Below are positions 8,859 to 20,339 of a stretch of DNA of 64,000 nt, piece after piece. The DNA is from Cupriavidus laharis. GTDB lineage: Bacteria > Pseudomonadota > Gammaproteobacteria > Burkholderiales > Burkholderiaceae. Position numbers and translations under genes: made by a program. The notes below the pieces were generated by a model. The model was not told the origin of the DNA, made no database searches, and saw only the letters and a program-made list of their open reading frames with translations. Every line of letters begins with the position of its first letter. Within the stretch, counting starts at the first letter, position 1. The DNA is taken from positions 1-64,000 of the forward strand of contig NZ_CAJZAI010000004.1 in NCBI RefSeq assembly GCF_914271435.1, in the 5' to 3' direction.

Positions 8859-9219
8859 TTCCACTCTCCACGGCAGGGGCCGGCAGGCCCTTTGCCGATG
8901 CGTCACTGCCCTCGGGCCCGGCTTGCAAGAGCCGGGCCCTTGTCATTTCTGGCGGCCTGCGCTGACGTGCATCAACCGTAGTCCCGAATCGTAGATCGGC
9001 GATTCCGACCGCGTTATCAGCTCGACACAATTTCGGCTCACCCGGCAATGACCGGGCGCGGGCAGTCAGGCATCTCCAAATTCCGTTCCGCACATCCTCC
9101 GAGCCGGTGGGCGCTCGGTGCAGGCCCGCGTCGCCGTTCATTGCCATCCAAAACGAAGCTTGCCGCACGAAGACGTACGTCGTGCAGCGCGAGCCGCCCA
9201 CTTGACGCAGGCATGGGAC
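8859..9219. other. gltA to autotransporter intergenic region
   Basis: 361 bp. It holds the gltA terminator and, beyond it, no gene. Small inverted repeats are visible (GAATCG with CGATTC around 8986-9006; GCACGA with TCGTGC around an ACGTACGT core at about 9165-9186, some 35 nt ahead of the autotransporter start). No convincing -35/-10 pair was found. Confidence 0.5.
8914..8945 (+). terminator. gltA terminator
   Basis: A perfect 9-bp GC stem (GGGCCCGGC with GCCGGGCCC, 8-nt loop) followed by TTGTCATTT, about 55 nt after the gltA stop. Confidence 0.75.
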
Positions 9220-12200
9220 ATGAACAAGACATACCGTGTAGTTTTCAATGAAGCCATTGGCGCCTGGATCGCTGTTCCTGAGATTGCCCGTGTACGCGGC
9301 AAGGTGGGCCGGGTGCGCAAGGCATTGCTCGGTACGCTGCTGGCGGCGGGGTTCGCCGCGTCGGGCGGCGTGGTGGCGGACGAGGCGCTGGAACCTGAGC
9401 CGGTGGACAGCCGTCGTGGTGCCAGTGTAGGGAGCGGTGCGGCACCGGAGGTGGCTGCCTCATCGGTTGCCGATACCGGCTCGGCTTCGGCGGACAAGGG
9501 CGCGTCCTGCGAGCCGCGCGCGGATGAGCTGGGCCAGCCCATTGCCGGGTCCTGCGATGGCACTTCGGCGGAGGCACTCCCGATGCCACGCGATCTGTGG
9601 CTCGCAGGGCTTGTGGCGGCCGGCGCGGGGCTTGTTGCCGTGGGCATGAGCGGTGGCGATGACGGCGTATCTCCCACGCCGGGCCCTCAACCGGACCCTC
9701 AGCCGGACCCGATGCCCGGGCCCGACCTCGGCACCGTCACTTACGCAAATGGCGTGACGGTCGACAAGGCATCGCGCACGTTGACAATCCAGGGCGTCAG
9801 CTATGCATACGAACCATATGGCAATGGCTACCGGCTGACGCCGCTGTCGGGCGGGGATGTGACCTACGTTGACCGATGGACCGTGAACACCGACGCCAAT
9901 ACCGTCACGATCCGTGGCCAAAGTGGTGATGGGTTGTTCTGGATTTTCGATGGGGCAGGCCTCTTCACCCGGGCCACCGCCGCGACCACGGTCGTGAAGG
10001 GGGATGGTGCCAGGGTGCATGTGGATGCGCCGGCCGCCGCGGACGTTCGCAACACCGCCGCGGTGATCGTCGACGGCAACAGCACGACGACGGAGATCAA
10101 GGCCGGCACGACGGCGACGAACGGCGGTACCGGGGCCGCGATCTATGGCGATCACGCCGCTGTCCATATCGATGGCAGGACTGAGGCGAGCGGGCAGGGT
10201 TCCACCGGGACCCGGGTCTCGGGAAACGATGCCGCCGTCTCGATGGCGGCATCGGCCGCCGTCCGCGATGGTGGCGTGGCCATGGACATTCGCGGGGACC
10301 GCGCCCGGATCGATATATCGAGCACCGATGTCCATGTGAACGATGCCGGTTCGGCGCTCCTGCGCGTGACCGGCAACGATGCGGTCATTGCGCTGGACGG
10401 GACCCTCCACGTCAACGGCGGAGCCCATGGCGTCGATGTCAGGGGCGACCGAGCAACGCTGAATACGTCGGCCACTATCCATGTAGCGGATATGAATTCG
10501 GTGGGTATTGACATCACGGCCGGTAATGCCGGGTTTGGCGATTTCACTCGCGTCGAAAATACGGGCGATATCAACGTCAGCCTGAATGGCACTGGCGCGC
10601 GTATCGCCGGGGGAGGTGCCGCAGTCCTGATCGATGGCAATGTCAACGTCGTGGCTGCCAGGAATGAATCCGGAGTCCTGCAACGCGGCGATGGTGTCCT
10701 GGTTGGTGGCGATCACAATACCGTGCGAATCGACGGCAAGGTATCGGTCGGCAATGAGACGCTGGGAGACGAGGAGGTAAGTGCGTCGGGGGGCATGATC
10801 CGGGGCGTGTCGGTCAGCGGCCAGGAAAACGCCGTGCATGTCACCGGCGGCATCGAACTGACATCTTCAGCCAACATCAGGAGAAACACCGGGTCCTCGC
10901 TGATTGGCCTGGAAGTCGACAATGACTTCAATACGGTTCAGGTGGATGGCGGCATCAAGCTCGGGCTGCACGATCCCGACACCGGCCATGACCTCATTGG
11001 CATCCTCGCGAGCGGGGATAGCACCGTCAGTATCCGCGGCCTGTCCACTGTCGACAACAGCGGTGGATCGCTGGGCGAAACACAGTTGGCAAGAGCGGCG
11101 AACGGTGCACGAATCGGCCTCGAGAGTGACTCTGTTCTTAAGGTCGCTATCGGGAATGAACCGTTCGCACAGGCGCAGCTTCATGGAACCTTGCAGGCAT
11201 CCGGGGAAGGATCCCTCGTGGCGAATGCCGGCCTCATCGATGCGTCCGACTCAACGATCCTGGGCGTTCTTATGAGGGCGTTCGATCATGGAGCAGTCGA
11301 TAACGCGGGCACGATCCGGGCGCAGGTGGAAGGTGCACAGGAGGGTACCTTCCAGATGGCAAACGGCCCGGGAAGCCGGGCTGTCAATCGCGGGAACCTG
11401 ACGCTGAGCGCTTCCGGCACGCCGTTCAGTCAGGATGGGGTGAACATCTATCCTCTCAGGTGGGACAGCGCTGCGTATGCCCAGCTCGCCGAAGGCGGCG
11501 CTGTCGCAGTCAATACCGCGGACGGTGTCATAGACCTGCATGGCCCCGGCTTGTTTGGCACTTCCGCCAGTGCAGACGGTACTGCGATCAACCAGGGGAC
11601 AATCCAGCTGGATGGGTTTATTCCCATTACCGATGCCTCGGGCAGCCTGGCCGGCTCGATTGCATATACGACAAACACCTCGCGCTATCGGGGCGGCGGC
11701 ATGGTCGCAGGTTCCACCGATGCTGGCTTTGGAAACAACGCGCAGGCGACCAATACAGGCGTGATCAATATCAGAAACTCCGGCTTTGGCATGCTGGCGC
11801 TGAACGGCGGCACGGTCACAAACGCGGGCACCATCAACCTGGGCGCGGACAGCACGACGGTCTCTGATGGTACGCCACACCAACTTGTCGGCATGGGGGC
11901 GCTGTACGGAGGGATTGCCATCAACGCCGAGAACGGCGTCATCAATATCGCCACGGATCTCGGCCGAGCCTTCTACGCGGATGCCGACAGCCGAATTGTC
12001 AATCGGGGACGCATCAATGTGGGTCCCGGCATTGACCCCGCTGTCGACAACAGCAGCAGCGTTGCGCAAACCGAATATAACGATGGATCCCAATTGTCCG
12101 GCGTGGGCGAGACGCTGACGCTCCCGGGTCCGGCTGGCACGACGTTGAATGCGGGATCATCTGTCAGCGTGACAAATGCCGGCGTGGTCGACGGCGGTTC

Positions 12201-14586
12201 CTTCGCGGTGAACGCACTCGGCAAGCTGACGAATCTTGCCTCAGGCGAATTGCGCACGGACGTGACGGTGTGGAGCGATGGCGCACTGGAAAACCTTGGC
12301 ACGATGAACGCCGCTGTGTTCCTGAAAGGAAACGGAACGTTCACCAATGCGAACATGTTCGACGGAAAGATTGTGGCCCGTGGCTGGGGCAACAGGATCG
12401 CCAACAGTGGTTCGATGTCGTCTGCCGCCGATGCCGCCATCTCACTTTCCGACGACGCCGTGCTGTCGAACGCAGGGGTGGTGTCGAGCGACGTGCGGGC
12501 TGGTTGGCGCAGCCAGTTCCTCAATGAATCCGGCGGCGTAGTGAACCTTGCGGGCGAGCAGGACATCCTGCAGACAGAGGCCTCCACTGTGCTCAATCGA
12601 GGCATCATCAATGCATCGGGTGCCAGTGCCAATGTCAGCGCAGCCATGCGCGCCATGGCGGGCGGCATCAGCGCTACGGGGTCGCCGGGCCAGGTCATCA
12701 ACGAAGGCACCATCAATGCGAGCGGTGGCTACGGGGCCATGGCAACCATTACCACGGCAGCTTCCGTCAGGAGCAGCCTGGTCAACAAGGGCATCATCGA
12801 CTTTGAGGCTGGCGGCACGGCAAGCCAGAACAAGGCGGCCATCCGTCTGCGCAATGGCAACTACGATGCCTACAACGAAGCTGGGGGCGTCATTCATGTC
12901 CGGGGCGACAACGGCATCGGCATGCTGATCGGCGAAGGCGGCACCGGCGAAGCGGTGAACCGCGGCACGATCAATCTTGGCGTGGCTGGCCAGCCTGCAA
13001 GCCATGGCACGGGGCTGGTCGGCATGATGCTGGACGCGCCCGCGGCTACCGCAGTGATCAGGAACGACACTACCGGTGTCATCAATATCAATGCCAACGA
13101 CTCTTACGCATTCGCGATCACGGGGCGGGCCAAGGGGCAGGGACGCATTGTCAATCTCGGACGGGTCACCATAGGCGAAGGCGTCACCGGCAGCGGCCTG
13201 ATCGCGCCTGGCGATGAAGGCTATGTGAGCAATGTCGATACCGCCAACACCGTGCAGGATCCGGCGCCATTGCGCAGCGCGGTGCGCCGGTATACGGTGG
13301 GCACGAGCGCGAACGGTACCGCGGGCACAATGCGTGTGAACTATGCCGACCTGGTTGACGTGAATGTCGACACCGGTTTCGCGGCGGGCACGGGCTCCCG
13401 TGTCGTGAGCTTCGATGGCGTGTTCCAGGGACAGGATATCGCCGGCGCCGAGAACATCCGCTCGGCCAGTCCTGTCTGGACGGCAAGCGGCAGCAAGGAC
13501 AGCGCAGGGAACGTCAACGTCACCATGACGAAGAACGCCTACCAGGACATCGTCACCGACGTTGCGCTCAAGCAGGCCGCCGCGGCGCTGGAGGCCGGCT
13601 ATGCCGGCAACACGATGTTCGGCAGCCTGAATCTGGGGTCGGTCAATGAGGTGACCAACGGTATCCGGCAACTGACGGGACAAGGCTTCGGCACGGCAAT
13701 GAACCAGGCGAGGGTGCTGAGCCATCGCTTCGGCGTACTGGCAGACAGTGTCAGGGAAGGGCCCGGCGGTATCGGGTTCAATCTGGTTACACGTGGCAGC
13801 CCGGGCTCGCGGCTGGCCGGCTCGGAGTACGACATGGCCGTGTTGGCTTCGCGCTTCGACATGGGCGGCGCGGGCAAACTGGCGCTGCGCTATGGCGTGG
13901 CCAACCTGCTGAACCTGGACCGGAACTCCCGCGCGACCACCCGTCATGGCCTGTCGGGTGTGAGCCAGTTTGCCGGCATGCAGTACAGCAAGCCGCTGGG
14001 AGCGGGGTTCGAACTGACGGGCGATCTCCAGTTCGAGCAGCACCGGCTGGAATCGACCCGTGCACTGAACTACGGTAGCGTGCGCGAAACGGCCACGTCG
14101 CGCAACGGTCAGGACAAGACCCTCGTCAACCTGCAGGCAGGCAAGCCCATGGCGATGTCGCGCGGCTTTTCGTTCACGCCGTCGCTCGGTATGGAGATGC
14201 GCCGAACGCGCGACCACGCGGTGGCCGAGCATGGCGCGGGCCTGTACAACCTTGACGTGACGGGAGCCAGTACCACGGCCGTCGACGCGGTGGCCGGCAT
14301 GAAGCTGGGGTTTGCGAATGACCGGGGGCTGACTGCCAGCCTGTCGGTACACGGCGGCCCGAACCTCGGGTACGCGGGCGGCCACCGCTACGCGAGCCTG
14401 GCGGGCGCCCCGGATGCACGATTCCGGCTGCCCGAAAGCTCGGGCCGCGCCCGTTTCAACTACAAGGGACGGTTCAACGTGGGCTATGCCACGGCGCTGT
14501 CCACCGTGTCGCTCGACGGCTATATGGCGGAGCAGGATCGCACGCGCGACTATGGCGTGATGCTTAATGTGAGCAGGTACTTCTAA
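9220..14586 (+). CDS. Giant ESPR-type autotransporter (type Va secretion)
   Basis: A 1,788-residue outer-membrane autotransporter. The start MNKTYRVVFNEAIGAWIAVP is an extended signal peptide region (ESPR), followed by a classic hydrophobic core (LLGTLLAAGFAASGG, residues about 37-52). A second hydrophobic stretch (LWLAGLVAAGAGLVAVGMSG, about 127-146) and a Pro-Asp linker (PQPDPQPDPMPGPD) precede the passenger. The passenger, roughly 170-1450, is a long beta-helix-like series with recurring turns such as VDNAGTIRA, TNAGTINLG, VNRGTINLG and INEGTINAS. A linker helix and a C-terminal beta-barrel of about 265 residues end in ...VSRYF with the terminal aromatic residue expected for Bam insertion. 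No protease, lipase or RGD motif was seen, so adhesion or aggregation is only a guess. It stands alone, with no TpsB-type partner. Confidence 0.92.
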   Translation: MNKTYRVVFNEAIGAWIAVPEIARVRGKVGRVRKALLGTLLAAGFAASGGVVADEALEPEPVDSRRGASVGSGAAPEVAASSVADTGSASADKGASCEPRADELGQPIAGSCDGTSAEALPMPRDLWLAGLVAAGAGLVAVGMSGGDDGVSPTPGPQPDPQPDPMPGPDLGTVTYANGVTVDKASRTLTIQGVSYAYEPYGNGYRLTPLSGGDVTYVDRWTVNTDANTVTIRGQSGDGLFWIFDGAGLFTRATAATTVVKGDGARVHVDAPAAADVRNTAAVIVDGNSTTTEIKAGTTATNGGTGAAIYGDHAAVHIDGRTEASGQGSTGTRVSGNDAAVSMAASAAVRDGGVAMDIRGDRARIDISSTDVHVNDAGSALLRVTGNDAVIALDGTLHVNGGAHGVDVRGDRATLNTSATIHVADMNSVGIDITAGNAGFGDFTRVENTGDINVSLNGTGARIAGGGAAVLIDGNVNVVAARNESGVLQRGDGVLVGGDHNTVRIDGKVSVGNETLGDEEVSASGGMIRGVSVSGQENAVHVTGGIELTSSANIRRNTGSSLIGLEVDNDFNTVQVDGGIKLGLHDPDTGHDLIGILASGDSTVSIRGLSTVDNSGGSLGETQLARAANGARIGLESDSVLKVAIGNEPFAQAQLHGTLQASGEGSLVANAGLIDASDSTILGVLMRAFDHGAVDNAGTIRAQVEGAQEGTFQMANGPGSRAVNRGNLTLSASGTPFSQDGVNIYPLRWDSAAYAQLAEGGAVAVNTADGVIDLHGPGLFGTSASADGTAINQGTIQLDGFIPITDASGSLAGSIAYTTNTSRYRGGGMVAGSTDAGFGNNAQATNTGVINIRNSGFGMLALNGGTVTNAGTINLGADSTTVSDGTPHQLVGMGALYGGIAINAENGVINIATDLGRAFYADADSRIVNRGRINVGPGIDPAVDNSSSVAQTEYNDGSQLSGVGETLTLPGPAGTTLNAGSSVSVTNAGVVDGGSFAVNALGKLTNLASGELRTDVTVWSDGALENLGTMNAAVFLKGNGTFTNANMFDGKIVARGWGNRIANSGSMSSAADAAISLSDDAVLSNAGVVSSDVRAGWRSQFLNESGGVVNLAGEQDILQTEASTVLNRGIINASGASANVSAAMRAMAGGISATGSPGQVINEGTINASGGYGAMATITTAASVRSSLVNKGIIDFEAGGTASQNKAAIRLRNGNYDAYNEAGGVIHVRGDNGIGMLIGEGGTGEAVNRGTINLGVAGQPASHGTGLVGMMLDAPAATAVIRNDTTGVININANDSYAFAITGRAKGQGRIVNLGRVTIGEGVTGSGLIAPGDEGYVSNVDTANTVQDPAPLRSAVRRYTVGTSANGTAGTMRVNYADLVDVNVDTGFAAGTGSRVVSFDGVFQGQDIAGAENIRSASPVWTASGSKDSAGNVNVTMTKNAYQDIVTDVALKQAAAALEAGYAGNTMFGSLNLGSVNEVTNGIRQLTGQGFGTAMNQARVLSHRFGVLADSVREGPGGIGFNLVTRGSPGSRLAGSEYDMAVLASRFDMGGAGKLALRYGVANLLNLDRNSRATTRHGLSGVSQFAGMQYSKPLGAGFELTGDLQFEQHRLESTRALNYGSVRETATSRNGQDKTLVNLQAGKPMAMSRGFSFTPSLGMEMRRTRDHAVAEHGAGLYNLDVTGASTTAVDAVAGMKLGFANDRGLTASLSVHGGPNLGYAGGHRYASLAGAPDARFRLPESSGRARFNYKGRFNVGYATALSTVSLDGYMAEQDRTRDYGVMLNVSRYF

Positions 14587-14615
14587 GCCAGAGGGCACCC
14601 GGTCTTCACGGATCG

Positions 14616-14636
14616 GCCGGGGCATTTTGCCCCGGC
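14616..14636 (+). terminator. Hairpin behind the autotransporter gene
   Basis: A perfect 8-bp stem (GCCGGGGC with GCCCCGGC, loop ATTTT) 30 nt after the stop. It lacks a T tract, so it may be a weak or factor-assisted terminator. Confidence 0.55.
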
Positions 14637-15101
14637 GCCACGCAAACGTGATTCATGCTGCATGCGAAGGGCGTTGCGCGAGGCCAGTGGCCATCGCAAA
14701 TTGAGCGTAGGCTGGCAAATCCTCGGCAAAAGATGCTGGCCTAGATCGGGCGGCCTCCGTATTAATTGTGCAAATCCTGCGCCGGCAAGATAAATTGACC
14801 TTTATAATGCGGGCTGCTCTGCCGATGGCAGTCGGGCCACCCTTCCGGCAAGCCATGCGGCAAGCGGGGCAGGCGACAGCGCTTGCGCAATAGAGAACGC
14901 ATCAAACGTTGTCTTTCCGAACCATGCTCCCCTGATCCATCCGGGGGCAGACACTGCCGGGCCCCGCATCGCTGTTTTCTTGCCGGACCCGTCTTCCGCG
15001 TCTCGGACCTTGTTTCTCTGTCGTCCGCGGCGTGTAGTTCGATTGCGCAGGTCATGCTGTCTCTTGCCCGTATGACCACAATACCAATCGAGGAGCTCCT
15101 G
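14637..15101. other. Upstream region of livJ
   Basis: 465 bp with no supported gene. Two imperfect direct repeats share GCAAATCCT and CGGCAA-AGAT (14715-14734 and 14770-14791). A perfect TATAAT lies at 14803-14808, with TTGACC directly in front of it at 14795-14800, too close to act as its -35. An alternative pair is TTGTGC (14766) with GATAAA (14789) at 17-nt spacing. The transcript leader of livJ would then be about 290 nt, long enough for regulation, but no known riboswitch was recognised. Confidence 0.45.
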
Positions 15102-16217
15102 ATGACGCTTTCCCGCCTTACGTCCATTTCGCTGGCCGCCGTGCTGGCCACCCTTGGCGCCGCTGCCAACGCCGAAACCGTGAAGATCGCCATTGCCGGC
15201 CCGATGAGTGGCTCGGTGGCCCAGTATGGCGACATGGTCAAGGCCGGTGCGCTGACCGCCATCGAACAGATCAACGCAGCCGGCGGCGCCGGCGGCAACA
15301 AGTTCGAAGCGGTGCTGATGGACGACGCCTGCGAGCCGAAGCAGGCCGTGGCCGTGGCCAACAAGATCGTCAGCCAGGGCATCAAGTACGTGATCGGCCA
15401 CGTGTGCTCGGGCTCGACCATCCCGGCTTCGGACATCTACGAGAACGAAGGCATCGTGATGGTTACGCCGTCGGCCACCGCGCCGCAGCTGACCGAAGCC
15501 AAGAAGCGCAAGTTCATCTTCCGCACCATTGGCCGCGACGACCAGCAGGGTCCTGCAGCCGCCCAGTACATCATCGGCAAGGTCAAGCCCAAGAAGGTCG
15601 CCGTGCTGCACGACAAGCAGTCGTACGGCCAGGGCATCGCTACCTCGGTGAAGAAGGACCTGGAAGCCGCCAAGATCCCCGTGGCCGTGTTTGAAGGCAT
15701 CAACGCCGGCGATTCGGACTACTCCGCCGTCATCACCAAGCTGAAGTCGCAGGGCGTGGACTTCGTCTACTTCGGCGGTTATCACCCGGAAATGGGCCTG
15801 CTGATGCGCCAGGCGCGCGAGCAGGGCGTGAAGGCCACGTTCATGGGCCCCGAGGGCGTGGGCAACAAGGACGTGACCGCGATCGCCGGCCCCGCCTCGG
15901 AAGGCATGCTGGTGACGCTGCCGGCCGACTTCTCGGCCGATCCGGCCAACGCAGGCCTGGTGAAGGCATTCGCCGACAAGAAGCGTGACGCCAACGGTCC
16001 GTTCCAGATGCCGTCCTACGCTGCCGTCAAGATCATCGGCGACGCCATCGCCGGCGCCAAGAGCACCGATCCGACCAAGGTCGCGGCGTACATGCACAAG
16101 AACGCCTTCCAGACTCCGATCGGCAAGGTCGAGTACGACGACAAGGGCGACCTGAAGTCCTTCAAGTTCGTGGTCTACACCTGGCACAAGGACGCCAGCA
16201 AGACCGCCGCCAACTAA
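15102..16217 (+). CDS. livJ: Branched-chain amino acid ABC transporter, periplasmic binding protein
   Basis: Periplasmic solute-binding protein (371 aa) of the Leu/Ile/Val type. A signal peptide (RLTSISLAAVLATLGAAANA, cut near residue 22) is followed by VKIAIAGPMSGSVAQYGDM, the usual start of LivJ/LivK proteins. HVCSGSTIPASDIYENEG and FIFRTIGRDDQQGPAAAQY contain the conserved ligand-loop sequences. The start is fixed by GAGGAG 7 nt upstream of ATG. It is the first gene of livJHMGF and is followed by a strong stem-loop, which commonly gives higher expression of the binding protein than of the membrane parts. Substrate assigned from family and operon, not proven. Confidence 0.93.
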   Translation: MTLSRLTSISLAAVLATLGAAANAETVKIAIAGPMSGSVAQYGDMVKAGALTAIEQINAAGGAGGNKFEAVLMDDACEPKQAVAVANKIVSQGIKYVIGHVCSGSTIPASDIYENEGIVMVTPSATAPQLTEAKKRKFIFRTIGRDDQQGPAAAQYIIGKVKPKKVAVLHDKQSYGQGIATSVKKDLEAAKIPVAVFEGINAGDSDYSAVITKLKSQGVDFVYFGGYHPEMGLLMRQAREQGVKATFMGPEGVGNKDVTAIAGPASEGMLVTLPADFSADPANAGLVKAFADKKRDANGPFQMPSYAAVKIIGDAIAGAKSTDPTKVAAYMHKNAFQTPIGKVEYDDKGDLKSFKFVVYTWHKDASKTAAN

Positions 16218-16238
16218 TCCGGGCATTTCCTCCGCCGC

Positions 16239-16270
16239 CATCCCGCGCCCCCACAAGGGGCGGCGGGATG
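16239..16270 (+). promoter_or_regulatory. Stem-loop between livJ and livH
   Basis: CATCCCG pairs with CGGGATG and GCCCC with GGGGC, giving a stem of about 12 bp with a CACAA loop, 22 nt behind livJ. There is no T tract, so partial termination or mRNA protection of the livJ segment is more likely than full termination. Confidence 0.6.
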
Positions 16271-16331
16271 GTCCGCTATCGGGCTTCGGCCCGGGCTTCG
16301 GTCCGGGCTCCGATTTCCTGAGGCTTCCCCC

Positions 16332-17258
<927 letters not shown>

Positions 17259-17271
17259 GGGGGAACGCGAC

Positions 17272-18537
17272 ATGACAAACCGGATTTCTGCAACGCCCGC
17301 CGCAATGCCCGCCGGGCAATCCCTGAAGAATGCGGTGGTGGCCGCCGTGATGACGGCCATCCTGACCATTCCCGTGCTTGGCCTGCAGCTCAGGCTGGAA
17401 GGCTACAAGGTGGTGCTGGAGCCGCACTGGCGGCCGGTGTGGATCGCCGTTGCCGCGGTCTTCCTGTTCCAGCTGTTCAAGCCGCTGCTGTCGCGCGCGG
17501 GCAGCGCCGTGCGCATGCCGGCCATGCCCCAGTTGGGCGTGGGCCAGCAGCGTGCGGCGGTGTGGGTGCTGCTGGCCGTCGGGCTCGTGTGGCCGTTCTT
17601 CGGCTCGCGCGGCGCGGTGGACGTGGCCACGCTGGCACTGATCTACGTGATCCTGGGGCTGGGCCTGAACATCGTGGTCGGCTTTGCCGGCCTGCTGGAC
17701 CTCGGCTACGTGGGCTTCTACGCCGTGGGTGGCTATACCTACGCGATGCTGAACCAGTACTTCGGGCTCGGCTTTTGGGAGTGCCTGCCGATCGCGGCCG
17801 CCATGTCGGCCACCTTCGGGTTCCTGCTCGGCTTCCCTGTGCTGCGCCTGCGCGGTGACTACCTGGCCATCGTGACACTGGGCTTCGGCGAGATCATCCG
17901 CCTGCTCGCGCGCAACCTGACCGAATACACCGGCGGCCCCGACGGCATCTCTGGCATTCCGAAGCCGACCGTGTTCGGTTTCGAGATGGCGCGCAGCGCC
18001 ACGGTGGAAGGCGCACGCACGTTCCATGAGCTGATCGGCCTGGACTACAAGGGCGAGCACATGGTGATCTTCCTGTACCTGCTCGCACTACTGCTGGTGG
18101 GCTTCACGCTGTTCGTCACCAGCCGCCTGATCCGCATGCCGATGGGCCGTGCGTGGGAAGCGCTGCGAGAGGACGAGATCGCGTGCCGCTCGCTGGGCCT
18201 GAACCCGACACGCATCAAGCTGTCGGCGTTCACGCTGGGCGCGGCGTTCGCCGGCATCGGCGGTGCGTTCTTCGCGGCGCGCCAGGGGCTGGTCAACCCG
18301 GAATCGTTCACCTTCATCGAATCGGCGCTGGTGCTGGCCGTGGTGGTGCTGGGCGGCATGGGTTCGCAGCTGGGCGTGATCCTGGCGGCGATCCTGTTGA
18401 CCGTGCTGCCTGAGGTGGCACGCGGCTTTGCCGAGTACCGGATGCTGATATTCGGCCTGGTGATGGTGCTGATGATGATGTGGCGTCCGCAGGGCCTGCT
18501 GCCCGCGAGCCGTCCGCACGTGGAGCTTCCCCGATGA
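17272..18537 (+). CDS. livM: Branched-chain amino acid ABC transporter permease LivM
   Basis: Second permease (421 aa). An N-terminal extension with extra hydrophobic segments precedes the core domain, as in Gram-negative LivM. Core motifs include [57 protein letters not shown] and the coupling loop [19 protein letters not shown]. The stop TGA overlaps the livG ATG (ATGA), so the two are translationally coupled. MNQ/YF segments and [11 protein letters not shown] match the family. Confidence 0.94.
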   Translation: MTNRISATPAAMPAGQSLKNAVVAAVMTAILTIPVLGLQLRLEGYKVVLEPHWRPVWIAVAAVFLFQLFKPLLSRAGSAVRMPAMPQLGVGQQRAAVWVLLAVGLVWPFFGSRGAVDVATLALIYVILGLGLNIVVGFAGLLDLGYVGFYAVGGYTYAMLNQYFGLGFWECLPIAAAMSATFGFLLGFPVLRLRGDYLAIVTLGFGEIIRLLARNLTEYTGGPDGISGIPKPTVFGFEMARSATVEGARTFHELIGLDYKGEHMVIFLYLLALLLVGFTLFVTSRLIRMPMGRAWEALREDEIACRSLGLNPTRIKLSAFTLGAAFAGIGGAFFAARQGLVNPESFTFIESALVLAVVVLGGMGSQLGVILAAILLTVLPEVARGFAEYRMLIFGLVMVLMMMWRPQGLLPASRPHVELPR

Positions 18538-19318
18538 ATGCGGCGATGAGTACAAATGCAGAATTGCTGAAGGTTTCCGGCCTGCAGATGCGCTTCGGCG
18601 GCCTGCTGGCGGTGGATGGTATCGAATTCGACGTGAAGCGCGATGAGGTCTTCGCGATCATCGGCCCGAACGGCGCTGGCAAGACCACGGTGTTCAACTG
18701 CGTCGGCGGTTTCTACAAGCCGACGGCGGGCGAGGTCACCATGGACGGCCACGCCATCGCCGGACTGCCGAGCCACATGGTGGCGCGCAAGGGCCTCGTG
18801 CGCACGTTTCAGAACATCCGCCTGTTCAAGAACCTGACCGTGGTGGAGAACCTGCTGGTGGCACAGCACCTGCAGGTGCAATCCGGCATCCTGCGCGGGC
18901 TGTTCGCCACGCCGGCCTACCGCCGCGCCGAGCGCGAAGCGCTGCAGCGTGCCGCCCAATGGCTGGAGCGCATGGGCCTGACCAAGGTTGCCAACCGCGA
19001 GGCGGGGACGCTGTCGTACGGCCACCAGCGCCGGCTCGAGATCGCGCGCTGCATGATCACAAAGCCGCGCCTGCTGATGCTGGACGAGCCGGCTGCCGGC
19101 CTGAACCCGCAGGAGAAGATCGAGCTGTCGCAGCTCATCGACCAGCTGCGCCGCGAGTTCGGGATTGCCGTGCTCCTGATCGAACACGACATGAGCCTGG
19201 TGATGGGCGTGTCCGACCGCATCCTGGTGATGGAACACGGCAAGCCGATCGTGATCGGCAAGCCGGAGGACGTGCGCAACGACCCGCGCGTGATCAAGGC
19301 CTACCTGGGAGAGGACTG

Positions 19319-19319
<1 letters not shown>
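18534..19319 (+). CDS. livG: Branched-chain amino acid ABC transporter ATP-binding protein LivG
   Basis: First ATPase (261 aa). Walker [10 protein letters not shown] near residue 44, Q-loop in [20 protein letters not shown], signature [13 protein letters not shown] near 160 and Walker [16 protein letters not shown] near 180 are intact, followed by a switch His in [13 protein letters not shown]. The start chosen overlaps livM by 4 nt (ATGA); a second ATG 12 nt later (MSTNAELLK) is possible. Its stop overlaps the livF start (TGATG). Confidence 0.94.
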
Positions 19320-20020
<701 letters not shown>

Positions 20021-20339
20021 CCGTGCTTCCCTCGTTCCCCGCACGGGAACGAGGGGCACCCCCTGCTTTCGCCATCCGCGAAAGCCCCCTTTCGCCAATC
20101 ACGGCGCAGCGCAACGCTGTGCCGGGGCCGGCTGGCGCCGGCCCCGTGGCATAATCGCTTGAGAAGTCAAGCATTGCGAAAGCGCTCGCTTCGGACGGCT
20201 TCCGGCGTCATCATCGCCGTTGTCGTTCACCGTGTCCTGCCCCGGCAACGAGGCGGCCGGACAACAAAAGATCCCTGCAAACAACCTGCGCGGTACCGCG
20301 CCATTTCTGCCGGAATGGACGCAGGCCGCCCCCTGCATC
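20021..20339. other. livF to leuC intergenic region
   Basis: 319 bp. The first part contains two terminator-like hairpins (listed). A further perfect stem, GGGGCCGGC with GCCGGCCCC (20124-20145), is followed at once by CATAAT (20150-20155), a possible leuC -10 box without a recognisable -35. The remaining leader of about 180 nt has no Leu-rich short frame, so leucine attenuation is not supported here. Confidence 0.5.
20029..20084 (+). terminator. Tandem hairpins ending the liv operon
   Basis: First hairpin: CCCTCGTTCCC with GGGAACGAGGG, an 11-bp perfect stem with a 5-nt loop, 8 nt after the livF stop. Second: CTTTCGC with GCGAAAG. Neither has a strong T tract, but their position and the stem quality support transcription termination. 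Confidence 0.65.

Noticed and set aside
9118-9219. A start for the autotransporter 34 codons further upstream.
   Set aside because: The extra residues do not look like a signal peptide, whereas MNKTYRVVFNEAIGAWIAVP is a standard ESPR start.
12442-14625. A 700-codon open frame on the minus strand opposite the autotransporter 3' half.
   Set aside because: Composition is typical of antisense shadows; the plus-strand frame has ESPR, passenger repeats and beta-barrel and is clearly the gene.
14795-14808. TTGACC next to TATAAT as a promoter for livJ.
   Set aside because: The two hexamers are only 2 nt apart, so they cannot be -35 and -10 of one promoter.
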